Shown piece after piece: positions 14,240 to 20,682 of a stretch of DNA of 25,358 nucleotides (its first letter is position 1; every line of letters starts with the position of its first letter). The DNA is from Amphibiibacter pelophylacis (GTDB taxonomy: Bacteria; Pseudomonadota; Gammaproteobacteria; Burkholderiales; Burkholderiaceae_C). A model generated the notes under the pieces. That model did no database searches. It was not told the DNA's origin and was given only the letters and a program-made list of their open reading frames with translations. The position numbers and the translations under genes were made by a program. The stretch covers positions 1-25,358 of the forward strand of contig NZ_JAWDIE010000029.1 in the NCBI RefSeq assembly GCF_037688875.1, written 5' to 3'.

Positions 14240-14276
14240 GGCGGGCGCTGCCCGCCTGTTCCAGCGGTTCCCGCTG
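14240..14276 (+). other. Two GC hairpins ahead of leader copy 1
   Basis: GGCGGGC-GCT-GCCCGCC (14240-14256), followed by TGTT, resembles a weak terminator. CAGCGG-TTC-CCGCTG (14262-14276) opens the duplicated leader; the other leader copy has TTCAGC-TAAA-GCTGAA at the same place, so the hairpin is kept although the bases differ. Confidence 0.5.
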
Positions 14277-14618
14277 AATTAGGCTGTGGTCACGTCCAGG
14301 CCGCCTTGCAGCGGGTTGTGCGGCTTCGCTGACCACCTTTCGCCTGCCCTAAACGGTAGTCCAGCCATGTCATCGCTCCAAGGGCCGGGCAAGCCCTGAA
14401 ATCCTCACCCGTTCGGTACTCGCTGCGCTCCGTTCCGCGTGCGGCTTCCGGTTTCTCCCTTTCCGCGCTGCCCTGTCCGGCCCACCTACGGGCTTCACGG
14501 CGAAAGGCACTCAGCGAAGCAAGTTCACACAACGAAAGGCGGATACCGACATGACACACCAAACACAAATTCAAAAGCCGGCTCAAGCATCTAGCAAAGC
14601 AAGGTTCAACAGCCAAAA
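14273..14618 (+). repeat. Duplicated structured leader, copy 1
   Basis: About 345 bases repeated directly at 21862-22207 with roughly 93% identity, covering about 278 bases of untranslated leader and the first 22 codons of the gene at 14551. Stems such as GCCGC/GCGGC and AGGGC/GCCCT are retained while their loops differ in sequence and length, suggesting that the folded form matters. The final 35 bases before the ATG are identical in both copies. Confidence 0.9.
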
Positions 14619-14913
14619 CCAACCCGGATACATCTGCAAGAGCTGCGGGGGCGTGGCCCCTATTGGGATCGGCTATGCGGCCGGGAGCTGGGCGCGCGAT
14701 GAATCCCGGACTTCTTGCGATTGTGGCTACAGCGTCAAGCCGGTGGCCGCGCCGGTTTCCTTCAATGCGGATGAACTGGCCGAGCTGGACGACGCGCTTG
14801 CGAACCTGATTCAAGACAAGGCCGATTACTGCTCGAACGAGGAAGGAACCGCCGAACACATCGAACGCCTGAAAGCCTTGCGCGCCAAGTTTGCCGCCCT
14901 GACCGCCCTTTGA
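14551..14913 (+). CDS. Small zinc-ribbon-like protein sharing its N-terminus with the ArdC-like protein
   Basis: 120 residues. The first 22 (beginning MTHQTQIQKPAQASSK) are identical to the start of the ArdC-like protein at 22140 because both lie in the duplicated leader. Then comes a possible zinc ribbon, YICKSCGGVAP with SCDCGY about 28 residues later, and a helical C-terminal half (FNADELAELDDALANLIQDK). The ribosome-binding site is AAAGGCGG ahead of the ATG. I do not recognise the family. The shared tag and leader indicate that the same expression signal was attached to two different genes. It is followed 14 bases later by the next gene, probably one transcript. Confidence 0.8.
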   Translation: MTHQTQIQKPAQASSKARFNSQNQPGYICKSCGGVAPIGIGYAAGSWARDESRTSCDCGYSVKPVAAPVSFNADELAELDDALANLIQDKADYCSNEEGTAEHIERLKALRAKFAALTAL

Positions 14914-14927
14914 TTGGAGACAACACC

Positions 14928-15476
14928 ATGACCCGTTTCATTCCCGCCAACGCTGAAACCCGCGAGTTCCCCGCCGCTGCCGTCGTCGCCTACTGCTACC
15001 AGAGCGACCGAGGCCCGGCATTCGTGGCTTACAAGGGCCGCCAGAGCAAGCCCGCCCGCTTCTGTGCGTTCCCGAGCGAAGAACGCCGGGACGCGAACCT
15101 TGCCGACTTCGTGAAGCAGCAGACCGAGGCGGAGGACTGGAAGCGCGCCCGCCGCGAAACCGGGCACGGCTTGGCCGTGGGCGACATCGTTTATTCGTGC
15201 TGGGGTTACGAGCAAACCAACGTCGATTTTTTCGAGGTTGTCCGCGTGCCGTCTGGCCGGTCGGCCGTCGTGCGCCAGATCGAAAAGGAAGTCACCGAGA
15301 GCGGGGCCGGCAGCATGAGCGGCAGGGCGATTGCGAAGCCCGGCCAGTTTCAGGCGACCGCCAAGGAGGCCACGCACCGCGCGGCTGGCCTGCACTGCCT
15401 CACTGGTGGCAAGTCGGCCCCCGGCAGTCTCAGCAAGTGGGACGGCAGGCCGCTTAGTGTGTCGTGGTACGCCTAA
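14928..15476 (+). CDS. Conserved-looking plasmid protein of unknown function
   Basis: 182 residues from MTRFIPAN; TTGGAGACAACACC precedes this ATG, so the in-frame ATG at 14910 is rejected. The first part (about 1-60) contains YKGRQSKPARFCAFPSEERR. The central GDIVYSCWGYEQTNVDFFEV and VVRVPSGRSAVVRQIEKE read as a compact beta-rich domain that I associate with small proteins of mobile elements, with no known activity. The C-terminal end (GKSAPGSLSKWDGRPLSVSW) is also sequence-like rather than low complexity. It lies 14 bases downstream of the zinc-ribbon gene and ends an apparent two-gene unit; a new promoter follows. Confidence 0.8.
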   Translation: MTRFIPANAETREFPAAAVVAYCYQSDRGPAFVAYKGRQSKPARFCAFPSEERRDANLADFVKQQTEAEDWKRARRETGHGLAVGDIVYSCWGYEQTNVDFFEVVRVPSGRSAVVRQIEKEVTESGAGSMSGRAIAKPGQFQATAKEATHRAAGLHCLTGGKSAPGSLSKWDGRPLSVSWYA

Positions 15477-15527
15477 CCGCCCGCCACGTTTAGACAAAAA
15501 TAAAGCCGCGTTTGTGTGTTTTCATAT

Positions 15528-15548
15528 ACCAAGATTGTATATAATGGA
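15528..15548 (+). promoter_or_regulatory. Promoter/operator of the small-protein operon 15585-16554
   Basis: CCAA-N11-ATGG, one mismatch from the shared dyad, contains a plus-strand TATAAT at 15540-15545, 40 bases ahead of the ATG at 15585. A T-rich stretch (TTTGTGTGTTTTC) lies where a -35 would be, without a good hexamer. Confidence 0.65.
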
Positions 15549-15584
15549 ATCACACAACGGGCAATTTGGTAAGGAGCTGGACCC

Positions 15585-15698
15585 ATGAACAACGAGCGCC
15601 GCAAGCAGATCGAGGCCATCAAGGGCCGCATTGCCGCCCTGCTGTCCGAAGCCGAGAACATCAAGACCGACGCGGATTTGTCCGTGTCGCGCCGCTAA
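15585..15698 (+). CDS. 37-residue basic helical peptide
   Basis: MNNERRKQIEAIKGRIAALL followed by SEAENIKTDADLSVSRR. It has an excellent ribosome-binding site (AAGGAGCTGGACCC) and is the first gene after the operator-controlled promoter. The sequence reads as a single amphipathic helix or short coiled coil with a basic end. It may be complete, or a truncated relative of longer coiled-coil plasmid proteins. The codon use matches its neighbours. No function can be given. Confidence 0.65.
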   Translation: MNNERRKQIEAIKGRIAALLSEAENIKTDADLSVSRR

Positions 15699-15718
15699 CC
15701 CAATCAGGAGGCAAGACG

Positions 15719-15985
15719 ATGGAAACCTATCAGCAGATACACGACTTCACCCCGGCCGGCGCGGAGCGTTTCGCCGCGTTCCTGGCCGCCCAGGCGCGGC
15801 CCGACGTGAACGCCGAGGCGTGCCGCATGGAGTGCCTTGGCGTCATGGAAGACAACTTGAACGGCAGCACCGCCGCGCCCCTGTCGTGGGAGCTGGGAGC
15901 CTTCGAGAGCGCCACCGGCAAGCCCGCGACCTTCACCGCCGAGCTGGCGGATTTGATCGTTGAAACCGTGAACCCGACCGAGTGA
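15719..15985 (+). CDS. Small acidic protein of unknown function
   Basis: 88 residues beginning METYQQIHDFTPAGAERFAA. The start is set by CAGGAGGCAAGACG; the longer in-frame start at 15566 would overlap the upstream peptide and has no such site. It is rich in Ala and acidic residues, with an alpha-helical look and no membrane segment. Its stop overlaps the next gene as GTGA, implying coupling. Not recognised. Confidence 0.75.
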   Translation: METYQQIHDFTPAGAERFAAFLAAQARPDVNAEACRMECLGVMEDNLNGSTAAPLSWELGAFESATGKPATFTAELADLIVETVNPTE

Positions 15986-16257
15986 ATAGCGCCATGCAGT
16001 CGATGACCCTTGAACAGCTTCGCACGACGTTTCACGCGGGCGGCTTAGCCGCCGCGCGAGTCGTTGCGACCGGCAAACGCTTTCACGCCGTGGCCGACAC
16101 GAAAGGCGGCGACCGGGTTGTTTTGGTGCGTCATTCGGACACCACGGCCCGCGCTTTCAGCGACCCCGGCACCGCCCTTAAATTGCTGCGCGACATCGGC
16201 TTTCGGGTTGTCACCGTCGATATGACGGACTGGCAGCCCGGCCAAGGCGCGCTTTAG
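15982..16257 (+). CDS. Small protein resembling ParC-type partition-associated proteins
   Basis: 91 residues if it starts at the GTG (15982) that overlaps the previous stop as GTGA; an ATG at 15994 would give 87. The pattern MTLEQLRTTFHAGG, RVVLVRHSDTTARAFSD, then ALKLLRDIGFRVVTVDMTDW recalls small plasmid proteins annotated as ParC-type or partition-associated; I have low certainty in that name. It is probably a cytoplasmic alpha/beta protein. It is cotranscribed with the gene before it and with the lipoprotein after it. Confidence 0.7.
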   Translation: MNSAMQSMTLEQLRTTFHAGGLAAARVVATGKRFHAVADTKGGDRVVLVRHSDTTARAFSDPGTALKLLRDIGFRVVTVDMTDWQPGQGAL

Positions 16258-16273
16258 CCCAGGAGCAACCACC

Positions 16274-16495
16274 ATGAAGACCCTGCGCATGATCGCCCTG
16301 CCGCTGCTGCTGGCCGTTCTCAGTGGCTGCGCCACGAACGGCGGCCCGTACTACTACGGAGGCACCGGCTACCGGATGCACAACATTGGCGGCCTGCCCG
16401 TTTCGGGTTCGCTGGGCGTCAACGTCACCCCGCGCGGCCTGATGTTCAATCCGAACATCGTGATTCGCCCGTCTTACGTCGATTGGAGGAAGTGA
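16274..16495 (+). CDS. Small lipoprotein
   Basis: 73 residues with a lipoprotein signal MKTLRMIALPLLLAVLSGCA (lipobox LSGC, Cys19). The mature part is Gly/Tyr rich (NGGPYYYGGTGYRMHN), then a short beta-like stretch, GLPVSGSLGVNVTPRGLMFN. It should sit in the outer or inner membrane facing the periplasm. CCCAGGAGCAACCACC precedes the ATG. Its stop overlaps the ATG of the next very short frame (TGATG). Surface-exposure or envelope roles are possible; none can be asserted. Confidence 0.8.
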   Translation: MKTLRMIALPLLLAVLSGCATNGGPYYYGGTGYRMHNIGGLPVSGSLGVNVTPRGLMFNPNIVIRPSYVDWRK

Positions 16496-16554
16496 TGGCG
16501 GATATTTTTGCAGACGCGGTTTCCGCGACCTATGGCGCGCAAGTTCGCATTTAG
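16495..16554 (+). CDS. 19-codon frame, probable truncated gene
   Basis: MADIFADAVSATYGAQVRI, with one of the best ribosome-binding sites in the region (TTGGAGGAAGTG) and a TGATG overlap with the lipoprotein stop. The frame stops just before the 3' end of the resolvase gene (16560). A strong start followed by so short a product suggests either a leader-type micropeptide or the stump of a longer gene cut off when the resolvase segment arrived. Confidence 0.45.
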   Translation: MADIFADAVSATYGAQVRI

Positions 16555-16559
16555 CGCGC

Positions 16560-17255
16560 TTATATGGATCGCCATCTGTCGCCATCCTTCGCTCGCAGCA
16601 TCGCGCACACGAGCTTGACTTGGCTTTGACTGCACCCGGCCAGCTTCGCGGTTTCCGCGATGCTGTTGCCGCCCGCTCGCAGTGCTGCGATGCGTTCGTG
16701 CATGGCCGTGTCTGGTGGACGGCCGGCGTAGCGGCCCGCCGCCTTCGCCAGTGCGATGCCCTGGCGCTGGCGTTCGCGCCGGTCTTCGTAGTCGTCATGC
16801 GCCATTTGCAAGGCCAGCTTCAAGAGCATGTCTTGCACCGACTCAAGAACGATGCGGGCCACGCCCTGCGCGCTGGCCGCCAGTTCGCCCAGGTCGATGA
16901 TGCCCGGCACCGCCAGACGCGCGCCCTTGGCGCGGATCGAGGCCACCAGTTTTTCGGCGTCTTCCAGCGGCAAGCGGCTGATGCGGTCGATTTTCTCGGC
17001 AACCACAGCTTCACCGGGTTGCAGATCGCCAATCATGCGCAGCAGCTCGACGCGATCCGCGCGAGCGCCCGAAGCCTTTTCCCGGTAGATGCCGGCGACG
17101 TAGAAGCCCGCCGCCCTGGCCGACGTGACGATGGCCTCTTGCCGGGCCAAGTCCTGCGCGTCGGTGCTGACCCGCATGTAGATGCGGGCCACCTTGACCG
17201 GCGCGGCCGAGCTGGACGCCTTGACCTCGACGGTCGGCTGTCGTTCGTTGGTCAT
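16560..17255 (-). CDS. Serine recombinase (resolvase/invertase family)
   Basis: 231 residues from MTNERQ, with AAGGGGCAGGAC ahead of the ATG. An upstream in-frame ATG at 17297 would add 14 residues without a good site. The catalytic domain shows RIYMRVSTDAQDL with the nucleophile Ser30, GIYREKASGARADR, and VVAEKIDRISRLPLEDAEKL; the C-terminal helix-turn-helix is HERIAALRAGGNSIAETAKL and what follows. Such enzymes resolve plasmid multimers or cointegrates, or invert short segments. It is the only minus-strand gene in the right half and stands back-to-back with the antitoxin-toxin operon. No crossover (res) site could be identified with confidence; the 200 bases upstream are repeat rich and are the place to look. 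Confidence 0.92.
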   Translation of the reverse strand: MTNERQPTVEVKASSSAAPVKVARIYMRVSTDAQDLARQEAIVTSARAAGFYVAGIYREKASGARADRVELLRMIGDLQPGEAVVAEKIDRISRLPLEDAEKLVASIRAKGARLAVPGIIDLGELAASAQGVARIVLESVQDMLLKLALQMAHDDYEDRRERQRQGIALAKAAGRYAGRPPDTAMHERIAALRAGGNSIAETAKLAGCSQSQVKLVCAMLRAKDGDRWRSI

Positions 17256-17324
17256 GTCCTGCCCCTTGGTCAATTTGGGTATAGCCATCTTGTCCAATTG
17301 TAGGCGACCAGGCTAAAAATTCAA

Positions 17325-17358
17325 AGCCCAATCTAAATTGGCTACCTTGTTGTTAGCC
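17325..17358. repeat. Nested inverted repeats upstream of the resolvase
   Basis: AGCCCAAT-CTAA-ATTGGCT (17325-17343) and GGCTA-N8-TAGCC (17340-17357) overlap in the divergent intergenic region. They are candidates for resolvase subsites or for its repressor, but neither matches a res consensus known to me. Confidence 0.4.
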
Positions 17359-17371
17359 ACCCTAAATAGCC

Positions 17372-17411
17372 ATGCATGTGCATTGACAATACAATGCACA
17401 TGCATTAAAAT
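17372..17411 (+). promoter_or_regulatory. Promoter of the antitoxin-Fic operon with a 34 bp palindrome
   Basis: TTGACA (17383-17388) and TAAAAT (17406-17411) are separated by exactly 17 bases. A perfect inverted repeat of 14 bp arms, ATGCATGTGCATTG and CAATGCACATGCAT, around ACAATA (17372-17405) covers the -35 and the whole spacer. A protein bound here would block RNA polymerase. The RHH antitoxin encoded 50 bases downstream is the obvious candidate. Confidence 0.9.
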
Positions 17412-17461
17412 AGAGGCTGGCTTATAAACCAAATTGCCATTTTTTGAAAGAGGTACACAAC

Positions 17462-17815
17462 ATGTCCAAAGAAGTGCAAATGACGTTCCGGGTTGAGCCG
17501 GAATTGCGCACGGAGTTTTCCGACGCCGCTTTGAGGGAAGACCGCCCCGCCGCCCAGGTGCTGCGCGAATTCATGCGGGCCTATGTCAACCAGTCGCGCA
17601 AACACGGCCACAGCCCGGCCAACGATGCCATTTCCCCGGCCGAGAGCCGCCGCCGTGAAGCCGCCGTGAACTTCGCGCGTTCGTCCCTGGGGCTGGAAGG
17701 CTTCAAGCCTTCCAAGGCCGCCGAGACGGGCGCACGTCAATTCATCAAGGGCGACATCCAGCTTACCGATTTTGTTCAGGTGAAGCCCGATGCAGAACAA
17801 GCCCACGGCCGCTAA
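17462..17815 (+). CDS. RHH-VbhA two-domain antitoxin of a Fic toxin
   Basis: 117 residues from MSKEVQ (AAAGAGGTACACAAC precedes). The first 45 residues resemble a ribbon-helix-helix DNA-binding domain (VQMTFRVEPELRTEFSDAAL, then REFMRAYV). Residues about 58-110 match the VbhA-type antitoxin domain: AESRRREAAVNFARSSLGLEGF contains the inhibitory helix motif S/TxxxE(G/N) as S75-LGL-E79-G80, whose glutamate in this family blocks ATP in the Fic active site. It overlaps the Fic gene by 26 bases, consistent with coupled synthesis of antitoxin before toxin. The RHH part probably autorepresses through the palindrome upstream. Fusion of operator-binding and toxin-inhibiting parts is inferred from sequence. 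Confidence 0.85.
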   Translation: MSKEVQMTFRVEPELRTEFSDAALREDRPAAQVLREFMRAYVNQSRKHGHSPANDAISPAESRRREAAVNFARSSLGLEGFKPSKAAETGARQFIKGDIQLTDFVQVKPDAEQAHGR

Positions 17816-18776
17816 TGCGCTGACGGCCGAGCAGCGGCAGCAGCTCGAAGCCGATTACACGTTCAAGCGGATTGTCGAGCTTGAGCTAGACCCGGTGCGT
17901 GGCAACTTCGACGCCGCCCACTTGAAGGAGGTCAATCGCCGCATCTTCCAGGACTTGCCGGGCGCTGGCTTCGATGACGTGACGCCGGGCGAGTTTCGCA
18001 AGCCGGTTGCCGATGGCTTGGACTGGATGAAGCAGCGCGGCCTATCGACCGTGGAAGGCCCGTTCTATGTCGCCTACTCGCGCATGGACGAGGCCGCCAC
18101 GGCTCGACTCGACAAGGCGCTTGAAGGTGCCAAGCCCGACGAGCTGCGCGGCTTGAAGACGCCCGAATTCACGGCGCGGCTCGCCAAGATTTACGCCGAG
18201 CTGGACTATGTTCACCCGTTCAGCGACGGCAACAGCCGCACGCTTCGCACCTTCACCAAGCAGCTTGCCAAGGAAGCCGGCTATGAACTCGATTGGGAGA
18301 GGTTCGGCCGTAGCGATGTCGGGCGCGATCTGCTCTACATCGCCCGCGACCGCAGCGTGATCGAGCTGGCAAGGCCGCACGTTCAACACGAAAACACCAT
18401 GCGCAAAATCCTGCACACACAGGACAGGCTAGAAGGCAACCGGGCCTTGCCCGACCTGCTGCGCGATGCAGTACGGCCGAGCCGCGCCGTGGCCTTCGAG
18501 CAGTTGAGCGAACGGGAAGCGTTGAAGGAGCATCCCGAGCTGCAAGAGGCATACAAGACGATGCACGCGGCAGCGGCCTACTTCGCATCGAAGATGCCGG
18601 GCAAGCCCGACGCACAGGAGGCCGGCATTCAGTCGGTCATGAGCCACGTTCAGAACCGCTTGAACGCGGGGGAAACGGCGGATTTTCACCAGGGCCGTGA
18701 ATCGGCGGCCCAAGCCAAAGAAAAGCAGCCCACGCAACCGGAGCGCACCGCGCCCGATGCCGGCCGCGACCGATGA
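17790..18776 (+). CDS. Fic-domain AMP-transferase toxin (VbhT-like)
   Basis: 328 residues. The Fic core at about 20-200 holds the complete active-site motif HPFSDGNSR (residues 142-150) followed by TLRTF, with the catalytic His142. The flap region and N-terminal GNFDAAHLKEVNRRIF are typical of this family. These enzymes transfer AMP to target proteins; VbhT and FicT modify gyrase and topoisomerase IV. The C-terminal 120 residues are helical (RAVAFEQLSEREALKEHPEL), charged at the end, and show no obvious BID secretion domain. The start lies inside the antitoxin gene. Role: plasmid addiction, or possibly an effector moved by the adjacent secretion system (speculative). Confidence 0.92.
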   Translation: MQNKPTAANALTAEQRQQLEADYTFKRIVELELDPVRGNFDAAHLKEVNRRIFQDLPGAGFDDVTPGEFRKPVADGLDWMKQRGLSTVEGPFYVAYSRMDEAATARLDKALEGAKPDELRGLKTPEFTARLAKIYAELDYVHPFSDGNSRTLRTFTKQLAKEAGYELDWERFGRSDVGRDLLYIARDRSVIELARPHVQHENTMRKILHTQDRLEGNRALPDLLRDAVRPSRAVAFEQLSEREALKEHPELQEAYKTMHAAAAYFASKMPGKPDAQEAGIQSVMSHVQNRLNAGETADFHQGRESAAQAKEKQPTQPERTAPDAGRDR

Positions 18777-18811
18777 TGCAACGCACTTTTTTTCACGTCA
18801 CAGGAGGTTCC

Positions 18812-19072
18812 ATGTCCCGCATTTACGAAATCTGGAAAGCCTACGCCATGCTGGTGATCGAGGCGGTTTCGGCCTACTGCCGAAAGACCGAGCATTTGCC
18901 CGTCGTGGTGTCGCTGGGCCTGCTGCTGGTGCCCATGTTCGCGGCCGATTGGTTCTTGCCGCGCTGGGCTTCGTTGTCGCTGTATGCCGCCATCGGCTTG
19001 CCGCTGGCGTGGTTCCTGGGAACCCTGTTTTGGGTGTTCTTCACCCACGAATCGCAGCGCGCCGGCCGCTAA
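18812..19072 (+). CDS. Small membrane protein, two predicted helices
   Basis: 86 residues from MSRIYEIW; ACAGGAGG five bases ahead decides this start over ATGs at 18773/18776, which overlap the Fic stop. Two hydrophobic segments (LPVVVSLGLLLVPMFAADW and SLYAAIGLPLAWFLGTLFWV) are separated by a short loop, so an inner-membrane hairpin protein is expected. It follows the Fic gene by 35 bases and may be in the same transcript. No family recognised. Confidence 0.75.
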   Translation: MSRIYEIWKAYAMLVIEAVSAYCRKTEHLPVVVSLGLLLVPMFAADWFLPRWASLSLYAAIGLPLAWFLGTLFWVFFTHESQRAGR

Positions 19073-19080
19073 AAAGAAAA

Positions 19081-19450
19081 GGCTATCCGGATTTGAGTGT
19101 GTTTAGCCGCAGCGGAATCCGGTTACAGGAGAGACTTACATGAGTATCGCTTTCAATTTTATTGTGGTCGCACTGCTCTTAGCATTCGCCGGAAGCATGG
19201 CTCCGAGCTTGATGGGTGCCGCAACGGTACCCCTGTTTGGCAATGAGGTTCGCGCTGCCAGCGTCGTCATGTGTGTGGCGGTGTTTGGCGCATTGGTTTG
19301 CGGATCACTGGCCTGTTTCGTGGCGATTCTGGAGTTGCGAAGCCGTGCGACAAAAGAAAAGCCCGACGGGGTTAGCGCCGGACCACACTGGCCGAGCTGA
19401 TCGAGTCAGGCAAGCTCTAATGGATCAAACACAGCCAAATCCGGATAGCC
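19081..19450. repeat. 15 bp perfect inverted repeats flanking a small gene
   Basis: GGCTATCCGGATTTG at 19081-19095 and its exact complement CAAATCCGGATAGCC at 19436-19450 bracket the gene 19140-19400. AATCCGG at 19116-19122 could alternatively pair with CCGGATT of the left arm, just ahead of the ribosome-binding site. Either a small mobile cassette or switching RNA structure could explain it. Confidence 0.6.
19140..19400 (+). CDS. Small membrane protein inside the inverted repeats
   Basis: 86 residues, starting MSIAFNFIVVALLLAFAGSM, with two hydrophobic segments (about 5-33 and 38-66, the second reading ASVVMCVAVFGALVCGSLAC) and a hydrophilic tail (LRSRATKEKPDG). Inner-membrane location is expected. 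ACAGGAGAGACTTAC precedes the ATG. A bidirectional terminator follows about 57 bases after the stop. Codon use is less GC-biased than in its neighbours. Not recognised. Confidence 0.7.
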   Translation: MSIAFNFIVVALLLAFAGSMAPSLMGAATVPLFGNEVRAASVVMCVAVFGALVCGSLACFVAILELRSRATKEKPDGVSAGPHWPS

Positions 19451-19456
19451 AAAGAA

Positions 19457-19490
19457 AAAAGCCAGCAGATGGGCGAATCTGCCGGCTTTT
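19457..19490 (+). terminator. Bidirectional terminator ahead of rep
   Basis: AAAAGCC-A-GCAGA pairs with TCTGC-C-GGCTTTT around TGGGCGAA. The A and T runs on either side let it work on both strands. It isolates the rep gene from upstream readthrough. Confidence 0.85.
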
Positions 19491-19520
19491 GCCATCAAAC
19501 CACTTAAAGGGACGGGTTCA

Positions 19521-20657
19521 ATGACTTCCGCTAAGACTACCACATTCGATGAAGCCGCGTACACAGAAGACCTAGTGCGCGCGGGCCTTAAGAAGGCCCA
19601 GCCAGCGCCGCCAGAGGCGGCGAAGCCAGCCGCCGCACCGGCAGCACCCGCCGAGCCAGAGAAGCCCGCCACGGCCCGCAAAACGGCCCGGCGTGGCACC
19701 AAACGCGACGAACTCAGTTCGCCGGGCGCGATGGTGCCCATGTCGGCAGTCTTCGACTACCGAAACGGCGAAATACCGGAGCGCGTGCGCGAGCTGATCG
19801 AAACGCACCTTGCCATCGAGGCCCAGGACGCCAAGAGCGCCGGCACTCTTGGCTTTATGACCCGCTCCCTTGCCATTGCGACCTTGCCTCATCGCAAGAG
19901 CGGCGATTTTCGTTTCGTTCGCCGTAACGGCGACTTCACCTTAACTATGATGACCGCGCATCCGCTTGGGCTTCCTTTCGGCACCCTCCCCCGGCTGCTT
20001 CTGACTTGGGTTTGTACCGAAGTTGCTCAGAGACGCGAGCGCGTTCTATCACTTGGCAACAACCTGGCCTCATATCTAGCCGAGCTAGGCTTGCACAACA
20101 CAGGTGGCAAACGAGGCGACATTACGCGCTTGAAGCACGCCATGACAACCTTGTTCAGTTCCGTCATTTCCTGCCACTACGAGGGAAAAGATTCTTTCGT
20201 GCTGCAAAACGTGCTGCTTGCTGACAAAGTGGACTGGTGGACGCCACAAAACCCGGAGGATGCCGGCCAATGGCAATCGTCGCTGATGCTGTCAGAGCCG
20301 TTTTTCAAAGAGTGTATCGACCATGTATTGCCATTTGACATGCGGGCCGTGCGTGGACTTCGCCAGTCTCCGCTTGCTCTCGATATTTACGTCTGGCTGA
20401 CCTACCGCATGAGCTACCTTTCAAAACGGACAACAATTCCTTGGGTGGCTCTAGCAGGTCAATTTGGGTCTGGCTATGCCATGACTGAGCAAGGCTTGCG
20501 CGATTTTAAGCGTGCTTTTCTGCGAGAATTAAAAAATGTACTTATCATTTATCCGCAAGCAAAAGTTTTAGATAGTGTTATTGGTCTGGTGCTTTTCCCA
20601 AGCCCTCCGCATGTCGCTTTTAAGTCAAAGTCGCCACAAAATAGTTTTGGCTTCTGA
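19521..20657 (+). CDS. RepA_C-type plasmid replication initiator
   Basis: 378 residues. An N-terminal Ala/Pro-rich tail (about 25-65) precedes a domain resembling the plasmid RepA family (RepA_C): LGLPFGTLPRLLLTWVCTEV at about 149-168, LSLGNNLASYLAELGLHNTGG at 177-196, GDITRLKHAMTTLFSS at 199-214, then SPLALDIYVWLTYRMSYLSK and IPWVALAGQFGSGY, which read as a winged-helix DNA-binding part. Such proteins bind iterons at oriV and open the origin. The start has AAAGGGACGGG ahead of it. The 3' third is clearly AT-richer than the 5' part, as is the DNA that follows. The matching origin is not certain: the repeat-rich region at 13.5-14.2 kb and the AT-rich tail after rep are both candidates. Confidence 0.88.
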   Translation: MTSAKTTTFDEAAYTEDLVRAGLKKAQPAPPEAAKPAAAPAAPAEPEKPATARKTARRGTKRDELSSPGAMVPMSAVFDYRNGEIPERVRELIETHLAIEAQDAKSAGTLGFMTRSLAIATLPHRKSGDFRFVRRNGDFTLTMMTAHPLGLPFGTLPRLLLTWVCTEVAQRRERVLSLGNNLASYLAELGLHNTGGKRGDITRLKHAMTTLFSSVISCHYEGKDSFVLQNVLLADKVDWWTPQNPEDAGQWQSSLMLSEPFFKECIDHVLPFDMRAVRGLRQSPLALDIYVWLTYRMSYLSKRTTIPWVALAGQFGSGYAMTEQGLRDFKRAFLRELKNVLIIYPQAKVLDSVIGLVLFPSPPHVAFKSKSPQNSFGF

Positions 20658-20682
20658 TTTTCATAAATAAAGAGGATTCGCC

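Larger units (their letters stand above)
13463..14272. other. Gene-free cis-acting region between the transfer and leading regions
   Basis: About 800 bases without a supportable gene: open frames here have no ribosome-binding sites or recognisable proteins. The stretch contains a leader-like repeat (13535-13620), an operator dyad (13671-13691), DnaA-box-like 9-mers, at least four short hairpins (13861-13938), eight GTCACC motifs (13721-14145), a bulged inverted repeat (14106-14145) and a GC hairpin (14240-14256). It lies where leftward transfer genes and rightward leading/maintenance genes diverge. An origin (oriV or a single-strand initiation site) or a partition/regulatory locus is the simplest reading; which one cannot be decided from sequence alone. 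Confidence 0.6.

Noticed and set aside
13504..14336. Several 60-110-codon frames in the region between the transfer and leading genes
   Set aside because: No ribosome-binding sites, Arg/Pro/Ser-rich nonsense composition, and they cross hairpins and repeats; the region is better read as cis-acting DNA.
12964..14550. A transposon or insertion sequence explaining the repeats
   Set aside because: No transposase gene or terminal inverted repeats with target duplications are seen around either leader copy.
17260..17340. Another CCAA-N11-TTGG operator at the resolvase promoter
   Set aside because: CCAA at 17294 is followed after 11 bases by CAGG, and the ATCTTG half-site at 17288 has no partner at the right distance; it was left out of the operator family.
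19096..19116. An IncP-type KorB operator (TTTAGC-GCTAAA)
   Set aside because: Only the half TTTAGCCGC is present at 19102-19110; the second half is missing.
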